In this document: positions 13,370-23,527 of the stretch, one piece after another
Layout of the letters: every line of letters begins with the position of its first letter
Position numbering within the stretch: position 1 is the stretch's first letter
Translations under genes and position numbers: made by a program
NCBI GenBank assembly: GCA_012845835.1
Contig: JABAKD010000016.1
Location: 16,831,625 to 16,895,624 of the forward strand
Length of the DNA: 64,000 nt
From: Undaria pinnatifida
Taxonomy: Eukaryota; Sar; Phaeophyceae; Laminariales; Alariaceae
Reading direction: 5' to 3'
Notes under the pieces: generated by a model
Told to the model about the DNA's origin: nothing
Database searches by the model: none
Seen by the model: the letters and a program-made list of their open reading frames with translations, nothing else

Positions 13370-16300
13370 TTGCTTTTCTCACATCCACTCATTGCCACTT
13401 ATTAGCTCCGGACTGTGGAGTAGCACCAGGAGAGCTTCTCCCGACTCTCCGGCGCAGCTAGCTCAGGTACCGGTTGATACCCCCGGCTACTCAGTTCCGT
13501 AGCACCCACAGTACGAAACAAGAACATTTATTTTGGCGTTCGATATCCCACCCCCCCCCTTGATCTCCGATCAACCCGCTTGGGGTTTCAGAGAGAAAAA
13601 ATGTAAGAGGAACACGACGATTACAGCATCGGCCACACGAAACAGTCCGGGCCGCTCGGGTAGGATAGAGGACGTGTCCAAACCGCAACGGAAGGAGTTG
13701 TGCGACTCGCCTGCGGCATGGCGATACTCGTATTGCTACAGGGTCATCCCACGGTAGGGAATGCACTTTTGGGGCGGAACGTTTCTGACCTTCTGACGAC
13801 TTTTTCGAGCTCCCCAAGTGTGGATCTATTGGTTAGTGAGACATTTTAACGATTATTATGCTTGTTTTGGGACCAGCGCGTAGTAGTGTTGGCCGGATTG
13901 GGCGAACGAATGCCTTCGAAGTCATGTTTCGGGTGAGGTGCTGCTGAGCTCCTCATGTTAGGAGCTCAGAAACTTCTTAGAAACTGCTGCACCCCTAGCA
14001 TGGCGTGACACTGCACGCTCTTCGTAGATGGCTGATAAGAGTGCAATGCTCGTTGTTTCGGTCGCTATACACGGTCCCCAAACCGGGCAACCGCTGTTCT
14101 TTTGTTCCCTCAGGACATGCTGGAGAAGATGGCGAAAAATGAACTGCCCGAAGACGGACCCGACGAGCTGTCCAACCTTCTCATCGATCGGGACACCTGT
14201 GAGCAAACATGCTACCAGTCGACGCCAAATACAAGGCACAATTGTGCATTGTAAATTTAAAAATCGTTTGAACATTTTACCGCGTAAACTCTTGCTGGTA
14301 TACTTCGTACAGGGTGCATTTTTTTAACGCGCCGTTTTGCACGTTGGATTCGTGGAGATATCATGGAAACTCCATAATTGAAGTGTTTTTCAAAACAGAA
14401 CGCCAATTGTACCCCCTGCAACAGCACCCGACGAAGCAGCTGTCCAACCTTCTCGTCGGTAGAAACAGCGGCAAGCACACTTGCGACCGTACATCGGGAG
14501 GCCGCGGTTTGACCCCTTGCCTGACCGCACCCCTATACTAAAGCTAGTATGGTAATAGAACATAAGGGACCTTGGCGCGCCCAAAAAGACCGGCCTCCTA
14601 TTCATATTAATAGTACACTTTCCTGCGAGTGAAAAGTTTACTACGTACAGTGCAAGACACGTACTATCAATAGTGAGGGTTTTGACCGAGGCTTTAAATA
14701 CTCCTCTTCCTAATTTGGTCTTAGCGTCCAGTTACTAAAAATACCGGGAAAAGTCTCAGCGTCCAGTTACACGGTTTTATCCTAAGCGGACATATTTATG
14801 TGTGTCTGTCGCCGAGCTAAACCACAGATTGCAAGACGCACACTGAACCGATAGCGACCCACGGTCGGATGAGCAAGCAAGATTGGGAGGAGATGCTCTC
14901 GCCAGTTTCACGCCGGGTCGTCAAGAGATCATAGAGGGAGCTCGAACTGATTGGATGTTGCATGGGATGGGCTTGGCCTAAATAAAGCAGTTATGCACGG
15001 AACTTTTCCACCGCACACACGGACTGAAACATCCTCCATACTTCCACCTTTCTAGTACCAGTACTAGGCTATTTACCTACACTCACGTACGCCTATAACA
15101 TGTATGCCTCTATGTGGTGCGCACTACCCCTCGGGGGTGTCCCTTGTCGTCATCTCTTTGTCGTGACCGCCACAGGCATGAACATGGTGGTCGGTTCTCA
15201 CGACATCCATGTGGGCAAGCTGTTGGCCAGCGAAGACGAAACTAGGGCGGCAGAAATTCGAGCCATGGCAGACATCATCGAGAACCGACGGAGAGGGGAG
15301 AGGTAGGGGTGGGGTGGGGGGGGGTAATACTTGCATCATGCAGGCCGTCGTCCATAGTATCATAGACTACTGCACCCCTACAATGCCGCGCCGGAGTACG
15401 TCGGGCCTGCACCGACCGGACAGACATTGGGGAGACGTAGGGGGGGAAGCGTACTCATGTTTTTGCTTTCCTTAGTCGCTTGATCATTGACCGCGGATCC
15501 CGCCCGAAAAGGTGCACCGCTTCTACTCCTGATAGAGACACCTCCAACATTTGGGCGCTCAGCACGCTTTTTGCCGGGTACTAAGTGTTATAACGTTTTG
15601 CTTGTCTTCTCACCTTCTTGGTTTCGCCTTGTGAGTTGAGGGTGGGAAAAGCGCCGCCCTTTGTCGGTTGCTGTTCTACACATAAGACAGTACGATAGCT
15701 GTCGCCAGCAACATACGCGGCCGGATATTTTTGTAACCGTCGTCAACATGATGTGTGTGTTGGTTGAGAAGGTGGAGAATCGTAGAGATTAATCTCGCCA
15801 GGAGGACGCAGCGCCGGCTTTGAGGAACTCTGTATTATTTGGCGCCGGCAGAAATTTGCAACTCGCATTCTCTCGGGATCGAAATGCCTTTACCGCTGGA
15901 AACCCGTTTGGGGGGGTAAAATACTTGGAATTAGTGTAGAGAGGGGTTTTAGGGCTCGAAAGGGGTCAAGAACGTCGGGCTGTAATCGAAAAACAGACGC
16001 GTGCTTCGATAGATAGAGGTGCACCACGTTTTTTCTGAGGTTCCTCAATTTGGGGAGCTAAATAATTCTGCCAAGCACTGATTTGGGGAAAAAAATAAAA
16101 CATCTGACCGCATGAAAAATCCGATGGCCTAGCTACTCGACGAGAACCATGCTCAAAAAATGGACTATTTTTGACGATTTCGTGTTTAGGAGCCCCGTCA
16201 TTCGGAAAACATTTCAGACGAAAAGCGCTACCTCTATCGTAACACGCGTAAGGAGCTCAACCAGACAGGTATATTATTAGTTAATACAACAACTGCAACC

Positions 16301-16999
16301 CCTACCCTACCGTGGGACGAGTCACAGCAGTACAGCGTCGGCCATGGACGCGTGCTACGATAGAGATGTACCACTTTTTTTTCCGAGGTTTCCTCGATTT
16401 GGGAGCTTAAGACCTCTCCCAAAGAGCTAATTTGGAGGAAAATCGAAACCGCTCGTACCTACCGGAGAAAAAAGTTCCATGGCCTAGGTACACAACAAGA
16501 ACCACGCCCAAAAAATTGACTATTTTTGACGATTTTGGGTTAAGGATCCCGTAATTCAGAAACCACTTCAGACGAAAAATGCTACTTCTATCGTAGCACG
16601 CGCCAATAGGTAATACTACCGTAGTGCTTTCGTCAACCGGTAGATGCTGATTGGCCTACGATGCTTGAGCCCAGTTGACGTCATGCGTGCATCGGGGGGG
16701 AACGTTGGACATCCCTCCGGCTAGATTAGCAGGCGGCGCGACTAGTTGGCAATAGTATTAGTCAGACAGACAGACACAATTCGAGTTTTCGTCAAATAGA
16801 CGCTAGGTTGACACAGGGAGATTTAATATATTTTTTCTCTTTTTCTTTGCTTTGTGGCCTACTTTTTGCTTTTTGCAGGACCCGGAACCGGAATCGCATG
16901 CTGGAGCTGCAAGACTTCTTCGAGAGGAATCGACGGCATATCGCGGACTTGATTTCCAGTAAACTCTTGGAGGATTACGACGACGCGGATGGCGGTTAG
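878..16999 (+). CDS. DRC3: Dynein regulatory complex subunit 3 (LRR protein), 5' incomplete
   Basis: DRC3 (LRRC48/FAP134) is a subunit of the nexin-dynein regulatory complex that links doublet microtubules and controls dynein in motile flagella. Exons, joined by eye: 878-999, 4956-5073, 5722-5853, 6219-6326, 9061-9108, 9844-9941, 10312-10462, 11149-11244, 11824-11934, 13175-13321, 14114-14198, 15176-15302, 16879-16999. Phases agree at every junction, giving 487 codons plus TAG. Residues 1-125 hold leucine-rich repeats ([45 protein letters not shown]) and 125-160 the LRR cap ([11 protein letters not shown]). The rest is charged and coiled-coil-like, with family landmarks [18 protein letters not shown] and [12 protein letters not shown]; the last matches the SHDIH motif near the C-terminus of DRC3. 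The family is about 520-550 residues long, so roughly 50 N-terminal codons are missing or in an unrecognised exon. Introns are 0.3-4 kb and carry small inverted-repeat elements. Exons 1, 10 and 11 have partial copies in the following intron. Confidence 0.93.
1078..1150 (+). repeat. Degenerate copy of DRC3 exon 1 3' edge
   Basis: Positions 1089-1142 repeat the last ~53 bases of the exon ending at 999 (original from 947), about 142 bp downstream. The copy keeps CTTTGC-GTCGACA and ATCGAAAACA, but the donor GT has become CT. Weak similarity continues into the intron part, as expected for a tandem duplication across the junction. Confidence 0.75.
2218..2272 (+). repeat. TGCC tetranucleotide microsatellite
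   Basis: About ten CTGC/TGCC units, slightly interrupted, in DRC3 intron 1. The remainder of this 4-kb intron (1000-4955) holds one inverted-repeat element at 4371-4567 and nothing else that I recognise. Confidence 0.9.
4371..4567. mobile_element. Short TIR element, family A (divergent copy)
   Basis: The left end CGCGTGCTACGATGAG is inverted at the right end (CCTACCGTAGCACACG). It shares its terminal sequence with the two better preserved copies at 15997-16249 and 16348-16602. There is no coding capacity, consistent with a MITE. Confidence 0.6.
5230..5500. mobile_element. Short TIR element, family B, copy 1
   Basis: This 271-bp sequence starts GTCATCCCACACTAG and ends CTATAGAGGAATGAC, which are imperfect inverted termini. 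Internally it contains the GAGGAGCTC palindromes and TATGCCTTCGAAG segment found in the copies at 13743-14009 and 44738-44986, here in the opposite orientation. It lies in a DRC3 intron and is non-coding. Confidence 0.65.
7233..7400 (+). repeat. Dispersed repeat family D, copy 1
   Basis: The core (TTGGGTATTCTTCC, AACCTGTCCTGTGACCATGG, then GTGAGAACAACCACAGCAGC) is shared with 43690-43890 and 51665-51830. All three copies end in an AAC-rich tract, the arrangement expected of a SINE or retrotransposon 3' end. No pol III promoter boxes were securely seen. Confidence 0.6.
7443..8761 (+). mobile_element. Possible DNA-transposon remnant with ORF
   Basis: GCACACCCGGTGATA at 7443 recurs inverted at 8745-8761 (TTATCACCGGGTTGTGC) and once more directly at about 8709, so the last two form a hairpin with a ~20-base loop. 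Between the ends lies an open frame (7440-7985, + strand, 181 codons) with unbiased composition but no family I recognise. At 8430-8660 there is a GTTATCACACCCC/GTTAGCACACACCC repeat array. The sequence sits inside DRC3 intron 4 (6327-9060). No transposase motif is visible, so the element call rests on the termini only. Confidence 0.35.
9331..9490 (+). repeat. AGT/AGG trinucleotide microsatellite
   Basis: Imperfect AGT, ACA and AGG triplets in DRC3 intron 5. The long poly-Leu and poly-Ser reading frames across it are composition artefacts. Confidence 0.9.
9680..9800 (+). repeat. Dispersed repeat family F, copy 1
   Basis: The segment CAACTGTCGTCAACTCGTGT, followed by AATCGTACGGATGAATCTCG, recurs in diverged form at 15735-15830, 17150-17190, 38125-38215 and 43655-43705. 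Function and full extent are unknown. Confidence 0.5.
10890..11145 (+). repeat. GTCAAAGTCGC hexamer-based array and TACCC array
   Basis: 10890-11070 consists of six-base-register variants of GTCAAAGTCGCGGTCAATGC. 11083-11145 is a TACCC/TACCT array running up to the acceptor of DRC3 exon 8 (AG before 11149), where it may serve as the polypyrimidine tract. Confidence 0.8.
12115..12245 (+). repeat. Dispersed repeat family E, copy 1
   Basis: AGTCGCCGACTAGTGATTAG through GGCTCGACATGTGGTGTATG is matched at 42065-42200 and more weakly at 47715-47850. The order of blocks is the same (GTCGCCGACTA, TTAGTTGGC, GGTGTTAC, CTGACGCG, CTCGACATGTG). It is probably a non-autonomous mobile element about 130 bp long. 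Confidence 0.55.
12455..13060 (+). repeat. Two diverged copies of a ~200-bp unit
   Basis: 12460-12665 and 12868-13055 share a series of blocks: TGCTGTGTAGCAAAG/TGTTGTGCAGTAAAG, ACCCCGCGATGGA, GTCGGTGGTCTCGAAGA, GATGCACGA and GATCACAGCT. A third fragment with the TCGGCGGTCT block is near 12400. All lie in DRC3 intron 9 (11935-13174). Confidence 0.6.
13331..13466 (+). repeat. TGTTGC microsatellite plus copy of exon 10 3' edge
   Basis: 13331-13372 is a (TGTTGC)n run just inside the intron. 13410-13466 repeats the last ~57 bases of DRC3 exon 10, including GGCGCAGCTAGCTCAG, and is followed by GTACCGG where the real donor reads GTATATCGG. The copy is 145 bp downstream and would make a usable second donor, but the bases between are not an open continuation. 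Confidence 0.8.
13743..14009. mobile_element. Short TIR element, family B, copy 2
   Basis: The 267-bp sequence runs from GTCATCCCACGGTAGGG to CCTAGCATGGCGTGAC. It contains GAACGAATGCCTTCGAAGTC and the AGGAGCTC palindromes shared with 44738-44986 and, inverted, 5230-5500. It is intronic and non-coding. Confidence 0.65.
14427..14480 (+). repeat. Degenerate copy of DRC3 exon 11 3' edge
   Basis: CAGCTGTCCAACCTTCTC and flanking bases repeat exon 11 from 14158, about 270 bp downstream. The similarity runs through the junction (GTGAGCAAACATGC in the original, GGCAAGCACACTTGC here), so the copied unit spanned the splice site. The GT is lost in the copy. Confidence 0.75.
15997..16249. mobile_element. 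Short TIR element, family A, copy 1
   Basis: The termini are ACGCGTGCTTCGATAGA and, inverted, CTCTATCGTAACACGCGT, 253 bp apart. The interior is 70-80% similar by eye to the neighbouring copy at 16348-16602 (shared CTATTTTTGACGATTT, ATTTCAGACGAAAA). It lies in the last DRC3 intron and is non-coding. Confidence 0.8.
16348..16602. mobile_element. Short TIR element, family A, copy 2
   Basis: A 255-bp copy in the same orientation as the preceding one, with termini ACGCGTGCTACGATAGAG and CTTCTATCGTAGCACGCG. The ~100 bp between the two copies (16250-16347) resembles the right end of family B near 5440-5500, suggesting a nested or composite insertion. Confidence 0.8.
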
Positions 17000-18217
17000 A
17001 CCTGCACTGGGCCCCTAGGGCGATAAGGCGGAGCGGTACTGTAAACAAAAGATAGGGTAGTTATGGCTAGGAGCTCGCTGATAGAGCGGAGCGGTCCTGT
17101 GAATAGAAGATAGGGTAGTTTTGGCTATGGAAGTCGTGCTAGTGGATACTTGGAACTGTCATCAACTGCTGTGTGCGCTGGTGGAAGAAGACCTAAAAAA
17201 CTCAGAACAAAACAAAATAATCGGAGACTAAAGGTCAGACCTCGCGGATCTCGGCTCACCAAAAGTTCGACACACCGGCAAGCGCGCCCATGCGCCTGCA
17301 CCAAAACGGTGCATCGGGGGTGCAGCTTTGAAGGGACAGCAACAACCGGGCGTTTTCCGCCCCTCACCATCACAAGAACTTGTTGAAGAAACTTCCTCAC
17401 CTTTTCATCTGTTCGTTCCAAGCCGTACACTTCTTAATTCCTGCCAAAATTTCCCGACTCTAATTTCAAGTAGTTCGTCCCCAAGGTGGGGCGCAGCTGT
17501 AAAAAGAGAGGGTTATGCCGCTTCGGGAAACGAACGCGGCGTGATCTACGGTTTGTTGGCGCGATGAAGAGTTAGGGTTATTGTTCTGTGCTCTGCTCAG
17601 GGGTCACCATCGGTCGCTAGGGATATGGTTCCATGCCCTGGTAGGGGCCATCATCGGTGGCTATCACTGTTTCGAGAGTTGCGCAGCTCGAACGTAGGTC
17701 CACGTCGGATTGCAACGAACGGTACCACCGATTAGGCTGTGCAAATCAGAGCTGTAAGCGATAGCTGCCGACCAGCTACCAATCGATAGGCCGGCTTGTG
17801 CTATTTCTAGTTCCCCCTGGCGCTTTGGTTGTGGGGGAGAACCATCTTTGTAAGAAAATGGTTAAAACGCGAATGGCATTTCGCAGAGACCAAGAAGTGC
17901 AGGTGCAGCGCGTCGTATAAAAAAACTTGATATTCTAGTGGTTCAAAACAACAACGCTACAAGTAGGACCGCCATGTGAAAACGCGGGCTAGTTCCAACC
18001 CCACCCACAACCCCCCCCTAATCTTCTTCCGAAGAATCCCACGCCTACAGTAGCTAGAACTCCGTATAATAAATCCTCGGAATAGATACCAAAGTATCTA
18101 GTCATAGGTTCAGATCGTGCCAATGAATGATATACACTTAGCCGTAGATCTAGATCGCGCCGGCGAAAGGTCTACTACTTCTTTTGACCCAGGAAGTGCC
18201 GAGAAAACAAATAAAAA
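17000..18217. other. Intergenic region between convergent DRC3 and NDK
   Basis: No gene seen. 17022-17131 carries a ~60-bp direct repeat (GGAGCGGT-CTGT-AA, AAGATAGGGTAGTT twice) straight after the DRC3 stop, probably in its 3' UTR. 17150-17190 is a fragment of repeat family F, and 17440-17480 is a fragment resembling the family C element. The rest is unremarkable. Confidence 0.6.
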
Positions 18218-21200
18218 CTACTCGTAGATCCAATCCTTCATGGCAGACTCGTGGTCCACCACCTCGGCGTCTCCGAACCAGAGGGCGATCTCCTTTTCTG
18301 CGTTCTCGATAGAGTCTGACCCGTGGCAGATGTTCCGCCCCACCTATTAATGTTGGAGGGGAAGGTTAAGAAAAGGAAAGCAAGGCGAAAAAAAGAGGAA
18401 AGCGAGAAAAAAATGTTTCCGGAGAGTAGCGAGAGCCTATAACGAGGACCGAGAGGACGAAAATATCGTACACATAACATACACACATACGCACACAAAA
18501 ACATGCATATACACGCATGTGTGCACACGCACATACACATATGCAGATACACACATTTGGCGTACTTACATAAACACACACATATCAACAAGCATATACA
18601 CGCAAATGCACGCAACTACACACACGCAGGCACATATGCACGCAAATACACACACGCAGACAAATATGCACGTAATTACACACAGAGACAAATGCACATA
18701 CACACAAGGTGCGCAATGACATTTTTTGCCCCCTGACCACTTCTGCTGCTGCTATTACTGCTGCTGCTACTGCTGCTACTGCCACTACTGCTGCTACTAT
18801 TGCTGATGCGCTTGCTGCCGCTGTTGCTGCGCTGTTGCTGCCCCTACTGCTACTACTGCTGTTGCTACTGCTACTTCTTATTCTACTACTGTTTCTACTA
18901 ATATTAATGCTACTACTCTACTGCTCTTACTGCTGCTGTAGGCTGCAGGTCGAGCGACACCGTGGCTATTCTCGACGTGACGCAACCATTCCATCCCCCA
19001 CTATCCACCACCCACCTCTAAGCAGAAGTCGCCGCGGATGGTTCCCGGTGCGCTCTCCTTGGGGTTGGTCTCCCCGAGCATCTTGCGGCCCATCGCAACC
19101 GCGTCTTTCCCTTCCCACGCCATGCATACTACCGGACCCGATATCATGTACGCCAACAGCTTGGGGAAGAAAGGCTTCTCCACGAGGTCCCTATTAAAGG
19201 CGGTGTTGGAGACCAATAAAAAATTACGCGAAAGATTTTGTTATTTGATTATGTGAATAGTAGATATTTGGATTAAGGCGGTTTGATTAATCTGATTAGT
19301 TGATGATTTGATTTGCATGGCGTTTAGTATGCAACATCAAAACCTCTCTCTCATGTGTACGGCATTTTAGTATGGTGATACTGAAACCCGTACGATTAAT
19401 GTGCACACTAAAACACGTACCGGTTCTGTCTGTATAAATTTAACATTGGGCGTTCGAAAATCTACATTATGCCACACTTGTATGGCGTTTAGCACACCCT
19501 AACCTAGAAGGCATACCGCTAAAGTAAAAGGCCCGGTTGATTGTGAATGTGCCTACACATTTTATTTTTTATGTTTTTTTTTTTTTTTCGTTTTTTCAAT
19601 CCTCCGGCGGATGGGGAAAAATAAAGCTTTAGCTCACCACACTTCCAAGTATTTTCATACACGTCGTGTGTCGATTTAACTCAGCTGCTTTCGCAGCCCA
19701 ACGCTAGCTGGCGCACCCTTCGGGTCCCATTGTAGGTATAGCGTAGGCTGTCCCTATCAGTGGTCTTCGTTACAACCCCGGCAGCGCAAGAGGAGTTAGG
19801 GTTAGTTGCGGTTACGTTGGGTCGACGCCCTCTCGCGATTTGATGAAAAAAAAAGAGGGTACCTTACCGCTTTTTCGACAACATGGTTGACGTGGTCTGT
19901 AAATCGTATACCCTAACCCTAACACTAACCCAATGAAACGCAACCATTGTACAGGTACGCGGAAACCCCCTTCGTCTCGTACACAGTGTGCATCAACCAT
20001 GTTGTCGAAAAAGTGGTAAGCTCTACATATTCTATTTTCATGACTTTTTATGTTGACTCCCAACACTAGATCCTGGTCGTTACGCGTGTTTGTATGAACG
20101 CCGTGTGTCATGCATCACGCTCGTGGTTGTCGTTGTTATCGTTGATGGATTTGGCAACGAATGAGCACGGACATTGGAGACGGAGCATTCGATGTTATTT
20201 TTGGGCCACCTGGTCGCTATCATTGGTCGCCGCGTGGTCGATACCATGGGGTCGCCATGGTCGTCGTTACGGTTATCATGGTCGTCGTTATCACGGTAAT
20301 CATGGTGGTTATCATGGGTCGCCACGGTCGCCATCATGGATGTTATGGTGGTTGACATGGTCGCTATCATGGTCATCATCGTCGTCGAGGTTGAAAACGA
20401 GCGAGGACGGAGATTCGAGACGGATCGGTGGTCGTCATGGCCGTTGTTATGATTCTTAATCGTTGTCATGGTCGTTCTGATGGTCGTCATGGTCGTTATG
20501 GTCGTTATCACTGTTGGGCGTGCTGATGGTCGTCCTGATTGTCCCTGTCATGGTCGTCATGTCTGCTATCATGGTCGTAGTTGTGGTAGGAGGTTCAAAT
20601 GAACGAGTACGGACGTTCGAGGCAAAGCGACGGTCGTTATGGTCATTGATGGTCGTCATGGTCGCTATCGTTGCGTTCTGATTGATCGTGCTGATGGTCG
20701 TTCGGATGGTCGTTATTACGGCCGTCATGGTCGTCGTCGCGGTCGTCGTCATGGTCGTCGTCGCAGTCGGAGTTGCACACGAACGAGCACGGATGTTCGA
20801 GAGGGAGGGGTGGTCGTCATAGCAGCTGTCATGATAGTCATAATCGGTGTCATGGTCGTTCTATGGTCACTGATCGTCGTTCTGATAGTTGTTATCATGG
20901 TCGTGATGGTCGTCATGATCGCTATCATGGCCGTCATAATCGTTGTCATCGTGGTTCTGATGGTCGTTCTGACGATCGTCATGGCCGTCATAATCGTTGT
21001 CATCGTGGTTCTGATGGTCGTCCTGACGATCGTCGTGGTCGTTAAAATATGTTCTGATGGTCGTGCTGCTGGTGGTTCCGATGGTAGTTATTCCGTCCGC
21101 CATGGTCGTCATCATGGTCGTTGTCGTAGTCGGAGTTGCAAACGAACGAGCACGCAACGTTTGAGACGGAGCAGTGGTCGTCATAATCGTTGTCATGGTC

Positions 21201-23495
21201 GTTCTGATGATCGCTCTGAAGGTCGTCATGGTCGTTATCGTTATGTGCTGATGGTCGTGCTCGTGTTCGTTCTGCTGTTCGTTATCATGGTCGTCATGGT
21301 CGTTATCATGGTCGTGATCGTCGTGCTGATGGTCGTTCCGGTTGTAGTATTTGTTATTTGATGTTCATGGTCGTTGTCATGGTCGTTATCATGGACTTCG
21401 TCGTCGTCGTCGGGGTTGCAAACGAACGAGCACGGACGTTCGGGGCGGAGCCGTAGTCGCCATGGCCGTTCTCACCGCTACTATGGTCGCTCTCACGGCC
21501 AGCACGTCTCCCGTAAGTAAAACATAACGTTATGCAGCACGTATCCAGTACTTCTACTGCAAGTCTGCATGTCTACAGTAGATCTACTGTAGACTTCCAG
21601 TACAATAGGACTAACAACACATTTTACTATCCACGTGCTATTCTCGGTTCGGTTCTCGAGCCCCCTCAAAAAGTACGAATCTCTCTAACAACAACACGAG
21701 CCGAGCGCGGGAGCTTACTTGTAGTGTGTCCTGAGCAGCGCCTCGTCCGCTTGCTTGAGCTTGAGGGCAGCCAGCTTGTAGCCGCGCTGCTCGAATCGCG
21801 AGATGATGGCTCCGACCAGACTGTTGTAAAAGTCAGATGAGGCATATAATGGCCGTAGCAGCAGAAGCAGCAGAAGTAGTCGCAACAATGCAACCACAGC
21901 AAGCACGCGCAGACGACGCAGAGGAGGGAGGGAGGGAGGGAGGGAGAGAAAGAGAGGGAGCGACTGTTGTGCTATTGTTTCCACACAAAAAATTGCGGTG
22001 AAATGACCGGTTGAGGTTGTACCAGTTCAAGCAACATACGAGTTCTTGTATTGTAATGAGGAGCGCGAAGCGCGCAGCGCTGAGACTTTTTTTCTTGGTT
22101 TTCCAAGGGAAGAAAGCCTCTTCATATCGGATCGCATACGAGAGTAGAGTGCCTTGAACGACTTTTTCTGTTTGTGTGTGTTTGTATGTATGTTTGTGTG
22201 AGTCAAAATTTTTATCGGCCACGTTTGTCCACCACACTCGACGTACACGGCATCAAGGCCAGTCCCGAAGGGTCCCGTGCGCGCACAAATAACAGAGAAC
22301 TCTTCTCGAGCTGGTTTCGCTGTGAGTCCTTGAGAGTTCGTCGAGGCAGGTGCGGCAACGTGACACGTGTGTTTTCACCGCCACCAAACCTGGGTTCCTA
22401 TTTTTTTTTTTCGAGTTTTCAAAACATCGTACCAACGTACCAGAACTGAGAAACACTGCTGAACCGCGTCATCTGCCCAATAACCGACAGCACGTGATGA
22501 AACGGCCATTTTTTCCTTTTTGAGAATTCAATTTTACCGAGAAAAAAAGAGTAGAGTTAGTTCCGCCGCACATACATATAATACCCGAGTAAGGCCACTG
22601 TTTGTGGTACCCCGATGTAGGCCATATTGCGCGGGGGCAAATTTGCGGCCTAACCTCGAGACAACATCTGGAGAAGAAGTACCTTGTCGACGAAACACCC
22701 CTTTTCGGTGGATTTTCCGATCTTGGAAATTGTCAGAACCAACATTCTTTTCCACATGCAGTGTACACTAATCTTACTTTAGGCGAATCTTGTAGATATC
22801 AAGATCAACAACATAGTCTCCGCCACCATACCCTTTTCGTTCGGAATGTCAGAAGCAGTGATGTCGAACCTGCGGGTATACCCTCAATTCGAATCCAGGT
22901 AAATCGCCCTCGGCGACCTGTCCAATCCAGACGGGTGGCCGCGCCGCGTAAATGCTTACGAGAGCAGCTTCAACAGAACGAATCCGGAGCCAATCTACCG
23001 CAGGGGCAATTGGTTCTGGGACGCGCTCAATGCCAAAACATTACAAAGAACTCCATATATAATGCATCGCAGATATGACTACTGCAAGTATTGAGGCCGC
23101 GCCTCATTACGATCAATCACTTGTCACTGCTGTAAGTACCGCACCATAACTTGACGCGCGACCACTGATGCTGACTTCGATCAGAGAGGAAAGCACCGTA
23201 ATGTGGGGTCAGCAGGCAGGAGCAGCAGCAGCAGCAGCAGCGCCGATGATCCGAGGTGAGTGCGAGACATTTGCGGCGGAATGGCCGGTTGGCGCTGTAG
23301 AAGCTTAGGCGGCGTGCTACAGACAGGATTATACCAGGTACGAGTTACCGGTGTGCTTGTGTTTACAGTAATAGTCTTCTTACTCGTTTATAGTGCCATA
23401 GTCTACTGCTGTAAGTAGCGCACGACAACTTGACGGGCAACCACTGGTGCTGATGTTGATCAGAGAGGGAAACGCAAGCTCTGCGGCATCAGCAA

Positions 23496-23527
<32 letters not shown>

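Noticed and set aside
19908..19930. CCCTAACCCTAACACTAACC, telomere-like
   Set aside because: Only two perfect units, located in the loop of an intronic inverted repeat; not a telomere.
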